This document shows positions 1-5,230 of a DNA stretch of 6,174 bases, piece by piece. The notes below the pieces were generated by a model. The model saw only the letters and a program-made list of their open reading frames with translations, had not been told where the DNA came from and made no database searches. Origin of the DNA: an uncultured Ignavibacteriales bacterium (GTDB lineage Bacteria > Bacteroidota > Ignavibacteria > Ignavibacteriales > Ignavibacteriaceae); contig CAIWTC010000237.1 in assembly GCA_903915485.1 (NCBI GenBank), positions 1 to 6,174 of the forward strand. Reading direction: 5' to 3'. Made by a program: the position numbers and the translations under genes. How positions within the stretch are numbered: position 1 is the stretch's first letter; each line of letters begins with the position of its first letter.

Positions 1-149
1 ACCTTACCGTTATCGTCAATCCTGGAGCGGTCAATCAGTTCATCGGGACGGTATTCACCCTTGCCCACAACACGCAGTTGCGTCATCTCCTGAGGAAATG
101 CAGTTACTGTAATAAATACTGCAAAAAAATATAATAGCAAATATTTCAC
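1..149 (-). CDS. N-terminus of a small secreted protein (partial, runs off the left edge)
   Basis: Only the first 49 codons are present. From a GTG start at 149 the protein opens with Met-Lys and a hydrophobic stretch (residues 3-18, rich in Leu, Phe, Val), then Pro-Gln-Glu, which is a plausible signal peptidase I signal with cleavage near Pro19/Gln20. The mature part begins MTQLRVVGKGEYRPDELIDR and continues with a D-x-N-G segment. This opening resembles a group of short secreted proteins, some with PEGA-like domains, that I recall from Ignavibacteria and Calditrichota. That match is from memory and unproven. GTG at 149 is preferred over the in-frame GTG at 155 because an AGG (complement of 158-160) lies 8 nt upstream of the former and only 2 nt from the latter. 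An in-frame TAG at 159-161 limits the start. It follows the 652-residue secreted-protein gene by 73 bp on the same strand with no terminator seen, so the two are probably co-transcribed. Confidence 0.75.
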   Translation of the reverse strand, partial: MKYLLLYFFAVFITVTAFPQEMTQLRVVGKGEYRPDELIDRSRIDDNGK

Positions 150-157
150 AATCACAA

Positions 158-160
158 CCT
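158..160 (-). promoter_or_regulatory. short ribosome binding site that decides the GTG start
   Basis: On the minus strand an AGG trinucleotide stands 8 nt before the GTG at 149. It is the only purine-rich element in the 73-bp gap. It favours GTG-149 over GTG-155, which lies too close to it. Confidence 0.4.
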
Positions 161-222
161 ATCTATACTGAAACTAATATTCACAATTCTATCAACCCGA
201 CAAGCATTTACCATTAACCCCC

Positions 223-2181
223 CTATTTATTCAACTTAAAACTGCTGAGTTGAATAAGCGCCTCATCGTTGTATTCCTGCGGTTGCCATGAGCGGACATA
301 AATTCTGGGCAGTGCCTGCTTGAAATCTACCAAGAGGAAAAGATATCCCTCATCACTGTATCCAGTGCTGTTAAAATGCTGACGCATCGAAAGTCCATAC
401 ACACCCTGCTCGGCATTCTTTTTATTCATAGAAAGCGTACTAAAACCAAGGAACAAATCTTTTCTCGATGCAAATAAATCAGCCTGCTTCTTCAGGTATT
501 GTTCTTTTGAGTACTTTACCTGCTCAAAATTCGGTTGCTGTGCCATAGGAATATATTTGTACATCTCATTAGGGGTTATTTTTGCTGTCTCCAAAACCCT
601 GCCGACAATTATAAGCGCATCATCTGAGAACAATGAACCAAGCATCTTCAAATCCCTGTCGAGATATGCTGTGCGATATTTTTCTATAAACTTTATCATC
701 ACCTGCTTTTTATCCCAATCCTGTAGTGATGGATTGATTTCCTGAAAATTTCTATATGCTGCTTCGCTGATTCCAAAGTTTAAGTCATAAAGATTGCCAT
801 CCTTATCATAATCCAAAACAAGATATTCTTTCGACTGTTTTTTAATTGAGGAGTAATTTGCAAGAATTTCTATTTTACGCATTTCCCATCCTTCAACAGT
901 TTTACTCACCACACCATCAATTTTCATATTAGTGAATGAAATTCCGTTGTACTTAATCATATCGGAAACTTTTTTCTTCAGGAATTCATCTTCACCAAGA
1001 AATTTGTTTAGCGAAGAGACATTCTTCTTCTTCATCAATTCAAGCAGGTTAAGCGTTTCTGTTGCAATTTTTTGAAGGTGCGGACAAGTATCTTTATTAA
1101 CAAGTGCAAGCGAGAAACTGAATTTATCCATTGAGGCAAAGTGGTTCCTCTTAACCGTATCCACACTTGCAGTCATAGGTACAGAAACTATCTCTGTTCC
1201 CGCCGATGCAGAATGAGCTGTAGAAGTTGTTGATGAAGATGACCCATCGGTCACTGATGTTTGCGCCCCCGTTGCTGCCGGCAATGAGGATATTTGTACG
1301 GGAATAATTTCAAGCGATATCTGACGAGTATTTTTAAATTGCGGTTTAATTACCAAGTCCCATAATTCGCTGACTTCCTTAATTTCTTCTTTCGATTCAT
1401 AGAAAGCATATTTTATTTGAACATCAAGTTTTTTTAATACGAATGATGAACCAAAAAACTGCATCACACCCTTGCCGTCCTTGGCGCGGACATCAACCTG
1501 ATCGTTCCCATCCCAAAAACTAAACTCAAGATCAACTGCAGGTTTATCGTATGCGGTTATTACAAATTCAACTATCCGTTCATCATCAGATGCTCTATCA
1601 GATATACAGTTAAATTTAAGTGAATTAATAATGCCGTTTATTTGCTCCGGTATTATTGTCACAAGATTTTGAGAATTAAAACTGACTTGCTGGTCTGGCA
1701 AAGAATTGATAAGCACAAGAGCGAAGTAATAAAGTTTCAGCGCATAACCGAAGTTCCCATCATTTTTATGTTTCTCGGCACTTGTAAAAATACTGCGGAC
1801 TAAATCTTTTCGTGCAGCAAAAATTACTTCCACTTCAGATTTTTCAATATATCGGAATACATTGAAATCATTATCGTTTTTAATGCGGTCTGTTTTTACA
1901 TTCCTAAGCGTTGCTGTGGAATATGTCTTAACAATGTTTTCAACAGTCTCATTAAGATTCTTGGTGCTTTCGACTACATGAGTCTTAAACTCTGAAGATA
2001 TGTTAACTGCTATCGACTGCGTTAAACTGGCAAGTGCCCGGTCCTCTGCTTCACGCACATTTACTGCAGTTGCCTCGCCAAAATAATAATGCCCTGACCC
2101 TTTAATAACTTCTCTATCGATATTCTGCCCAAAAGACACAATTCCAAAAAGAAAAAGAAAAACCGGAAAAATAATTTTCAT
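223..2181 (-). CDS. Secreted LPP20-like protein with C-terminal NTF2-like domain
   Basis: A 652-residue exported protein of unknown function. Residues 1-18 are a signal peptide (hydrophobic core 3-15, Ser-Phe-Gly before Gln19). There is no lipobox cysteine, so it is not a lipoprotein despite the family name. Residues about 23-125 resemble the LPP20 domain: a glycine/tyrosine turn (GHYYFGEA), then an Ala-rich helix (AEDRALASL) leading to a strand with ISSEF. Residues 130-165 look like a TPR-type helical pair. Residues 200-295 appear beta-rich. Residues 297-330 form a Ser/Thr/Ala-rich linker. Residues about 488-635 look like an NTF2/SnoaL fold, with a helix (FIEKYRTAYLDRDL) followed by LGSLFSDDALIIVGRV. 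LPP20-type proteins are envelope proteins of poorly known role; the NTF2-like assignment is from pattern only. No catalytic motif is visible. ATG at 2181 is chosen because it gives an intact signal peptide. The RBS is weak. A second secreted-protein gene follows, suggesting a two-gene envelope operon. Confidence 0.85.
   Translation of the reverse strand: MKIIFPVFLFLFGIVSFGQNIDREVIKGSGHYYFGEATAVNVREAEDRALASLTQSIAVNISSEFKTHVVESTKNLNETVENIVKTYSTATLRNVKTDRIKNDNDFNVFRYIEKSEVEVIFAARKDLVRSIFTSAEKHKNDGNFGYALKLYYFALVLINSLPDQQVSFNSQNLVTIIPEQINGIINSLKFNCISDRASDDERIVEFVITAYDKPAVDLEFSFWDGNDQVDVRAKDGKGVMQFFGSSFVLKKLDVQIKYAFYESKEEIKEVSELWDLVIKPQFKNTRQISLEIIPVQISSLPAATGAQTSVTDGSSSSTTSTAHSASAGTEIVSVPMTASVDTVKRNHFASMDKFSFSLALVNKDTCPHLQKIATETLNLLELMKKKNVSSLNKFLGEDEFLKKKVSDMIKYNGISFTNMKIDGVVSKTVEGWEMRKIEILANYSSIKKQSKEYLVLDYDKDGNLYDLNFGISEAAYRNFQEINPSLQDWDKKQVMIKFIEKYRTAYLDRDLKMLGSLFSDDALIIVGRVLETAKITPNEMYKYIPMAQQPNFEQVKYSKEQYLKKQADLFASRKDLFLGFSTLSMNKKNAEQGVYGLSMRQHFNSTGYSDEGYLFLLVDFKQALPRIYVRSWQPQEYNDEALIQLSSFKLNK
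1192..1293 (-). other. Low-complexity Ser/Thr/Ala linker inside the secreted protein
   Basis: Residues about 297-330 of the 652-residue protein are almost entirely Ser, Thr, Ala and Gly, including a run SSSSTTST. This kind of segment is typically a flexible extracytoplasmic linker. Here it separates the N-terminal LPP20-like/beta-rich half from the C-terminal half that ends in the NTF2-like domain. Confidence 0.6.
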
Positions 2182-2221
2182 CTCTAACCCATTTAATAAT
2201 TTATTGTAAACTAACTTTTAA

Positions 2222-2251
2222 TCTATATGTAAAATTTGCCTGTTATCTCAA
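2222..2251 (-). promoter_or_regulatory. Possible sigma-70-type promoter for the secreted-protein gene
   Basis: On the minus strand, TTGAGA (complement of 2246-2251, five of six with TTGACA) is followed after 18 bp by TATAGA (complement of 2222-2227, four of six with TATAAT). It lies about 40 bp before the ATG at 2181, a reasonable leader length. The region is A/T-rich, so chance matches are easy and the call is weak. Confidence 0.25.
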
Positions 2252-2369
2252 ACCTTATAGAACAACATCCAAAAATGAAATCAACAGCTATTTTTTGCCA
2301 AAGTCACACCCATCGACTCACAACTCTAAAACAATGAGATTAAGGAATAAATTTATCATTTTTTTAGCC

Positions 2370-2375
2370 TATAAT
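2370..2375 (+). promoter_or_regulatory. Perfect -10 hexamer, possible promoter of a short transcript
   Basis: TATAAT occurs exactly once here, on the plus strand. The positions where a -35 box should lie (about 2346-2353) are A/T-rich without TTGACA resemblance. Start of transcription would fall near 2382, upstream of the two small hairpins and the terminator-like hairpin. Weak, since one hexamer in A/T-rich DNA can be chance. Confidence 0.25.
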
Positions 2376-2381
2376 CAAAGT

Positions 2382-2606
2382 TTCGCATAAGAATTATTAC
2401 CGCACAAAGCCACCGTCATGGTTGACGAGCTAGCAGCAGCATAATCTATGCACTCCGCCACTTTAGTTCTTTAACCAAATTGCTTAAACAAACGCCTTTA
2501 TATTATCCATCAATTTCCAATACCCGTGTTTTATATTTGTTTAGATACTCATTTTTACTTAAATTTTAACCGGGCATTTAGAAGTGCCCTTAATTTTTTG
2601 GTTTTT
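2382..2606 (+). ncRNA. Candidate small structured RNA or leader transcript
   Basis: Between the TATAAT at 2370 and the U-tract ending at 2606 lies a non-coding stretch of about 225 nt. It contains hairpin CGTCA-TGGT-TGACG (2414-2427), hairpin GCATA-ATC-TATGC (2439-2451), and a terminator-like hairpin at its end. It sits upstream of the lipid/Tat/gatA gene run, in the same orientation. It could be an independent small RNA, or a leader that stops before a separate downstream promoter. I recognise no known RNA family. The call rests only on the promoter-like box, hairpins and terminator. Confidence 0.2.
2572..2599 (+). terminator. Rho-independent-like terminator
   Basis: Stem GGGCA (2572-2576) and TGCCC (2585-2589) enclose an 8-nt loop. 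TTAA plus six Ts follow, then GG and five more Ts to 2606. The poly-T lies on the plus-strand side only, so it would stop plus-strand transcription. No plus-strand protein gene lies upstream within this gap, so it would end either a small RNA or transcription running antisense to the 652-residue gene. The stem is only 5 bp. Confidence 0.45.
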
Positions 2607-2720
2607 AGCTTCCAAAGTCACCGATTTCTTTGCAAACCGCCATTGAATTAGGAAGAAAATATTAATCTGCTCATTGCAGACAATTAAATAACAAACGAAA
2701 AAATTATTTACCGACCGGAA

Positions 2721-2747
2721 TTGAACTTTGTGAAATTTTTAAATTTG
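2721..2747 (+). promoter_or_regulatory. Possible Bacteroidota-type promoter just before the operon
   Basis: TAAATTTG at 2740-2747 fits the Bacteroidota -7 consensus TAnnTTTG exactly. A TTG at 2721-2723 stands 16 bp upstream of it as a possible -33 element; the usual spacing is nearer 19. Transcription would begin at about 2752-2754, on top of the ATG, giving a leaderless or nearly leaderless mRNA. This agrees with the absence of a Shine-Dalgarno sequence before that ATG. The region is A/T-rich and the evidence is modest. Confidence 0.25.
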
Positions 2748-2751
2748 AAAA

Positions 2752-3396
2752 ATGTCTTCTAATTTAACTGAAAAATCTTTCCCTGCTTCTGTGCAGTTTC
2801 CGTCAGGAAAAAAAATCCGTTATAAGACGATCGCGGAGGATTTTACCGAGTTAAACCGGTTTTTCTTTGAATACCTGACAAGTTTCAGTATCCCCGTGGC
2901 TTTCAAGGAGAAATTTGCGGAGAATGTTCTTTCAATGCATGAGCATTTGCCCTACACTTTTTACCTGAAAGTTTCGAACAATCTCGATACGGCAGCGGCT
3001 AATACTTTCGGCAAAAATCTTTGGGAACCGTTTCCTATGCCTGTGATTGAATATGTCCACTTCGGCAACGGAGAAAACATTATCTCTCAGAATCATATTG
3101 TATCTCTCGACATCGCTCTGATTGAGGACTTAAAGTACATGAACCGCGCCTGCACAAAAATCAACGCAGTTATGAAATCTTTCTTCGAGAGAAGAAATTT
3201 TTCATTGGTCTCTTTCGGCTGTTTTTTTGGTAAAAGCGAGAACAAAGTTGTGCTTTGCGGTGATTTTGCACCGCCTTATTTACAAGTAATTCAAACTCCC
3301 GAACTTAGTTCTGTGGAGCAAAACTATTTTAATTTTGATGATGCTGCGCAGTTGAAAAACTATGTTAATCTGCTGCTGAATGCCATAAAATCATAA
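2752..3396 (+). CDS. Divergent PurC (SAICAR synthetase)-like protein, probably inactive
   Basis: A 214-residue soluble protein that aligns by eye along most of SAICAR synthetase (PurC). Matches include Asn35 before EYL, IPVAF (47-51, for IPTHF), the LP strand ending in SNN (66-77, where the enzyme has VVRN), PVIEYVHF (97-104), NHI (113-115), the helix with KIN (136-138) and FFE (144-146), then LVSFGCFFG (152-160) and VVLCGDFAPPYLQ (166-178). The last two correspond to the PurC signatures LVDFKxEFG and xVLxDExSPDxxR. The charged ATP/substrate residues are replaced: D154S, K156G, E158F, D170G, D175P and R178Q, family residue first. The N-terminal YEGKxK loop is also missing. So the fold is probably kept and catalysis lost; the real role is unknown. 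An in-frame TGA at 2746-2748 and the lack of earlier starts support ATG 2752, though there is no Shine-Dalgarno. It is the first gene of the run, 9 bp before psd. Confidence 0.8.
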   Translation: MSSNLTEKSFPASVQFPSGKKIRYKTIAEDFTELNRFFFEYLTSFSIPVAFKEKFAENVLSMHEHLPYTFYLKVSNNLDTAAANTFGKNLWEPFPMPVIEYVHFGNGENIISQNHIVSLDIALIEDLKYMNRACTKINAVMKSFFERRNFSLVSFGCFFGKSENKVVLCGDFAPPYLQVIQTPELSSVEQNYFNFDDAAQLKNYVNLLLNAIKS

Positions 3397-3405
3397 GGAA
3401 TTTAT

Positions 3406-4068
3406 ATGTTGACTAAATACGGTTACTCGACAATGGCTGTCGTCTTTTTCATTGTCTTTATCTTGATTGCCATTGCAATATTTGCAGCAAACCCATGGCT
3501 GAAATATACATTGGGCGGAGTTGCTGCTTTCTTAACAATCTTTACCCTTAACTTTTTCCGCGACCCCGAAAGAGTTACTCCCAATGAAAAAGACATCCTC
3601 ATCTCTCCTGCTGACGGTAAGATTATCGTAATGAAGGAAGTTGAAGAACCAAACTTTATCAAAGGAAAAGCTTTTCAAATTTCAGTGTTCATGTCACCGC
3701 TGAATGTACATGTTAACCGCATACCTGTTGACGGAGTGGTTAAGTTTGTCCGTTATGTTAACGGAAAGTTTATTGCGGCGTTTGAAGACAAAGCATCTTC
3801 AGAAAACGAACGCTCCGAAATTGGAATTGAGTCCGCACACGGAAAAGTATTCTTCACTCAAGTTGCGGGATTCGTAGCGCGCAGAATAGTTTATGAGTTA
3901 AAAGAGAATGACACGGTAAAAATCGGCGAACGCTTCGGGATGATAAAGTTCGGCAGTAGAGTTGACATTATTGCCCCGCTTGACTGGGTTCCGAATGTTA
4001 AAATCGGGGATATGGTAACCGCGGGCGAAACCATCGTCTTCCGCCACAAGAAAGAATCCGGTAACTAA
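3406..4068 (+). CDS. psd: Phosphatidylserine decarboxylase proenzyme (archaeal-type, short form)
   Basis: Converts phosphatidylserine to phosphatidylethanolamine at the cytoplasmic membrane, using a pyruvoyl group made by self-cleavage. At 220 residues it is the short form rather than the roughly 300-residue E. coli type. Two hydrophobic segments near the N-terminus (about 9-28 and 32-50) anchor it; then come FFRDPER (50-56), SPADG (67-71, Asp70 being the likely triad aspartate) and the histidine motif NVHVNRIP (100-107, His102). The cleavage site lies in KFGSR: cleavage between Gly183 and Ser184 would give a beta chain of 183 residues and an alpha chain of 37 starting with the pyruvoyl group. 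AAGGA (3395-3399), overlapping the stop of the preceding gene, sits 6 nt before ATG 3406, fixing the start and suggesting translational coupling. The downstream gene makes its substrate. Complete, no anomalies. Confidence 0.96.
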   Translation: MLTKYGYSTMAVVFFIVFILIAIAIFAANPWLKYTLGGVAAFLTIFTLNFFRDPERVTPNEKDILISPADGKIIVMKEVEEPNFIKGKAFQISVFMSPLNVHVNRIPVDGVVKFVRYVNGKFIAAFEDKASSENERSEIGIESAHGKVFFTQVAGFVARRIVYELKENDTVKIGERFGMIKFGSRVDIIAPLDWVPNVKIGDMVTAGETIVFRHKKESGN

Positions 4069-4809
4069 ATGAAAGTTAACCACTCAGTAAAAAGAGCATT
4101 ACCGAATTTCTTTACTTTCGGAAGCATGATGTGCGGATTTTTATCCGTAGTATATGCGGTTCATCAAAGGTTTGAATTGGCCGCATGGCTGATTATCATC
4201 GCGGCAGTTGCAGATGCACTTGACGGCATCATGGCGCGCCTGACTAAAACCACCAGTCAGTTCGGTGTTGAACTCGATTCAATCTGCGATGTGGTGAGTT
4301 TCGGGTTAGCACCTGCTTTCGTACTGCTTGCTTATAACGCACCTTCACCAAACGATTTGCTTGGTGCATCACCAATCCTTATTGGCGCGGTACTTTTATA
4401 TTTGTTCGCAGGCGGATTCAGACTTGCAAGATTCAACGCTGAACTTCAAGGATTCGGCAAAGAACACTTCAAGGGACTCCCCATTCCCTCAGCGGCTATT
4501 ACAATCGCTTCTTTCTTATTATTCGTGCAAGACAGTCCCGTATTTACATCGGAGAAGATTTTAACGGTTTCTATAGTTCTTGCGTTGGGATTAGCTTATC
4601 TTATGGCAAGCAAAATCAAATACGATACCCTCCCAAAACCTTCAAAGAGCGGACTAAAAGAGAATCCTTTTACTGTAATTTTATTGCTTATTTCCATCGC
4701 GGCAGCGGTTGCTACTAACGGCCGTGCACTATTTTATATCTTTTTATTTTTCATTCTTTATGGTATTTTAAGGGCAGTTCTTAAATTTTTTAAGAAGTTT
4801 TCAAAATAA
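4069..4809 (+). CDS. pssA: CDP-diacylglycerol-serine O-phosphatidyltransferase (PS synthase)
   Basis: Makes phosphatidylserine and CMP from CDP-diacylglycerol and L-serine; its product is the substrate of the decarboxylase encoded immediately upstream. The 246-residue protein is an integral membrane enzyme with several hydrophobic segments (about 15-30, 38-52, 76-90, 100-118, 140-155, 164-180, 201-216, 220-238). It carries the complete CDP-alcohol phosphotransferase motif, D-x2-D-G-x2-A-R-x8-G-x3-D-x3-D, with Asp49, Asp52, Gly53, Ala56, Arg57, Gly66, Asp70 and Asp74. FRLARFN (117-123) and KGLPIP (135-140) point to the PssA branch rather than phosphatidylglycerophosphate synthase. The ATG touches the psd stop (TAA then ATG, no gap), and no Shine-Dalgarno is evident, so translation is probably coupled to psd. 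The C-terminus is Lys/Phe-rich. Length is normal for the Gram-positive/Bacteroidota-type enzyme. Confidence 0.96.
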   Translation: MKVNHSVKRALPNFFTFGSMMCGFLSVVYAVHQRFELAAWLIIIAAVADALDGIMARLTKTTSQFGVELDSICDVVSFGLAPAFVLLAYNAPSPNDLLGASPILIGAVLLYLFAGGFRLARFNAELQGFGKEHFKGLPIPSAAITIASFLLFVQDSPVFTSEKILTVSIVLALGLAYLMASKIKYDTLPKPSKSGLKENPFTVILLLISIAAAVATNGRALFYIFLFFILYGILRAVLKFFKKFSK

Positions 4810-4832
4810 CTATATAATTTTAAAGGCATATT

Positions 4833-5015
4833 ATGTTTTCAAATATTGGCGTTCCTGAATTATTGATTATCGGAGTAATTGTTTTAGTCCTTTTTGGCGG
4901 TAAAAAAATCCCGGAAATGATGAGCGGACTCGGAAAAGGTATGAAAGAATTCAAGAAATCAATGAAAGATGACGATACTACAGAAACAGATAGTAAGAAG
5001 ATATCAGATAAATAG
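4833..5015 (+). CDS. tatA: Sec-independent translocase subunit TatA (first copy)
   Basis: A 60-residue component of the twin-arginine translocation pathway, which exports folded proteins across the cytoplasmic membrane. Layout is typical: a short N-terminus with Glu9, one membrane helix (about 8-21), the FGGKKIPE hinge (21-28), an amphipathic helix (29-45, GKGMKEFKKSM) and a short charged tail with four acidic residues in a row region (about 46-60). AAAGG at 4822-4826, 6 nt before the ATG, is a good ribosome binding site. It follows pssA by 23 bp. A paralog begins 5 bp after its stop. The LFGGKKIPE hinge matches TatA rather than TatB. TatC is not in the window. Confidence 0.94.
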   Translation: MFSNIGVPELLIIGVIVLVLFGGKKIPEMMSGLGKGMKEFKKSMKDDDTTETDSKKISDK

Positions 5016-5020
5016 TATTT

Positions 5021-5227
5021 ATGTTTTCAAATATTGGCTTTACTGAAATATTAATGGTCGGAGTTATCGCACTTGTACTTTTTGGTCCGGATAAACTTCC
5101 ATCTATGCTGAAAATGTTTGGCAAAGGGATGAAGGAATTCAAAAAAGCAATGAGCGATGTAGAAAACGAAATTAAAACTACAATCGACACCGAAATCGCA
5201 AAAGAAGAAAATAAGGAAACTAAATAG
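5021..5227 (+). CDS. Second TatA/TatB-type translocase subunit
   Basis: A 68-residue paralog of the preceding TatA, sharing the N-terminus MFSNIG, Glu9, one membrane helix (8-21) and the amphipathic segment GKGMKEFKKAM. The hinge reads LFGPDKLPS, where the Gly-Pro and Leu-Pro recall TatB more than TatA, and the tail (about 46-68) is longer, with many Glu and Lys. True TatB proteins are usually longer than 68 residues, so it could be a TatB-like partner or simply a second TatA; I leave the symbol blank. The first 18 bp of the gene are identical to those of the first copy, so this is a tandem duplication. No Shine-Dalgarno is seen before ATG 5021; with a 5-bp gap, translation is probably coupled to the first copy. 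Its TAG stop is in the same frame as gatA. Confidence 0.88.
   Translation: MFSNIGFTEILMVGVIALVLFGPDKLPSMLKMFGKGMKEFKKAMSDVENEIKTTIDTEIAKEENKETK
5213..5217 (+). promoter_or_regulatory. Ribosome binding site for gatA (long spacing, inside tatA copy 2)
   Basis: AAGGA at 5213-5217 lies within the last codons of the second tat gene, 13 nt before the TTG at 5231. The spacing is longer than ideal. It is the only purine-rich element close enough to serve the TTG start, and would let ribosomes finishing the tat gene restart on gatA. Confidence 0.35.
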
Positions 5228-5230
5228 CAT

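Larger units (their letters stand above)
2182..2751. other. 570-bp intergenic region between divergent transcription units
   Basis: No protein gene of convincing length is found on either strand. The sequence is A/T-rich except for a patch at about 2400-2462, which is distinctly richer in G+C and contains two small perfect hairpins (2414-2427 and 2439-2451). Other contents are the possible minus-strand promoter near 2222-2251, a TATAAT at 2370-2375, a terminator-like hairpin at 2572-2599 followed by Ts, a weak hairpin at 2666-2680 (TCTGC, 5-nt loop, GCAGA), and a promoter-like stretch just before the gene at 2752. No tRNA, CRISPR or insertion sequence ends are visible. Confidence 0.8.
4833..5227 (+). 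repeat. Tandem duplication of a tatA-type gene (two diverged units, about 188-bp period)
   Basis: The units begin at 4833 and 5021. The first 18 bases of each ORF are identical (4833-4850 and 5021-5038). Further on, matching blocks appear at the same relative position, for example the stretch coding for GKGMKEFKK and an ATGAARGAATTCAA segment. Divergence in the hinge and tail suggests an old duplication, not a recent copy. Confidence 0.85.

Noticed and set aside
153..155. Alternative GTG start for the partial secreted protein
   Set aside because: The AGG is only 2 nt upstream, too close to work as a ribosome binding site, and Val-Ile would precede the Lys of an otherwise normal signal peptide.
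2418..2444. Plus-strand mini-ORF encoding MVDELAAA then stop, resembling a tmRNA tag
   Set aside because: A tmRNA needs a G-rich 5' end and a tRNA-like 3' end with a T-arm within a few hundred bases. Neither is seen upstream (2270-2400) or downstream (2460-2750).
2375..2461. Minus-strand 28-codon open frame starting with GTG in the G+C-richer patch
   Set aside because: It has no good ribosome binding site and no recognisable motif. It overlaps the hairpins, and its length is expected by chance.
2666..2680. Hairpin TCTGC-TCATT-GCAGA upstream of the PurC-like gene
   Set aside because: A 5-bp stem without a U-tract or any partner element. It could easily be chance in this A/T-rich gap.
3423..3662. 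Minus-strand open frame inside psd
   Set aside because: It lies wholly within a well-supported gene on the other strand, and has no family match or ribosome binding site.
3406..4068. E. coli-type Psd instead of the short type
   Set aside because: Length is 220 rather than about 300 residues, and the cleavage motif is FGSR late in the protein, as in the short form.
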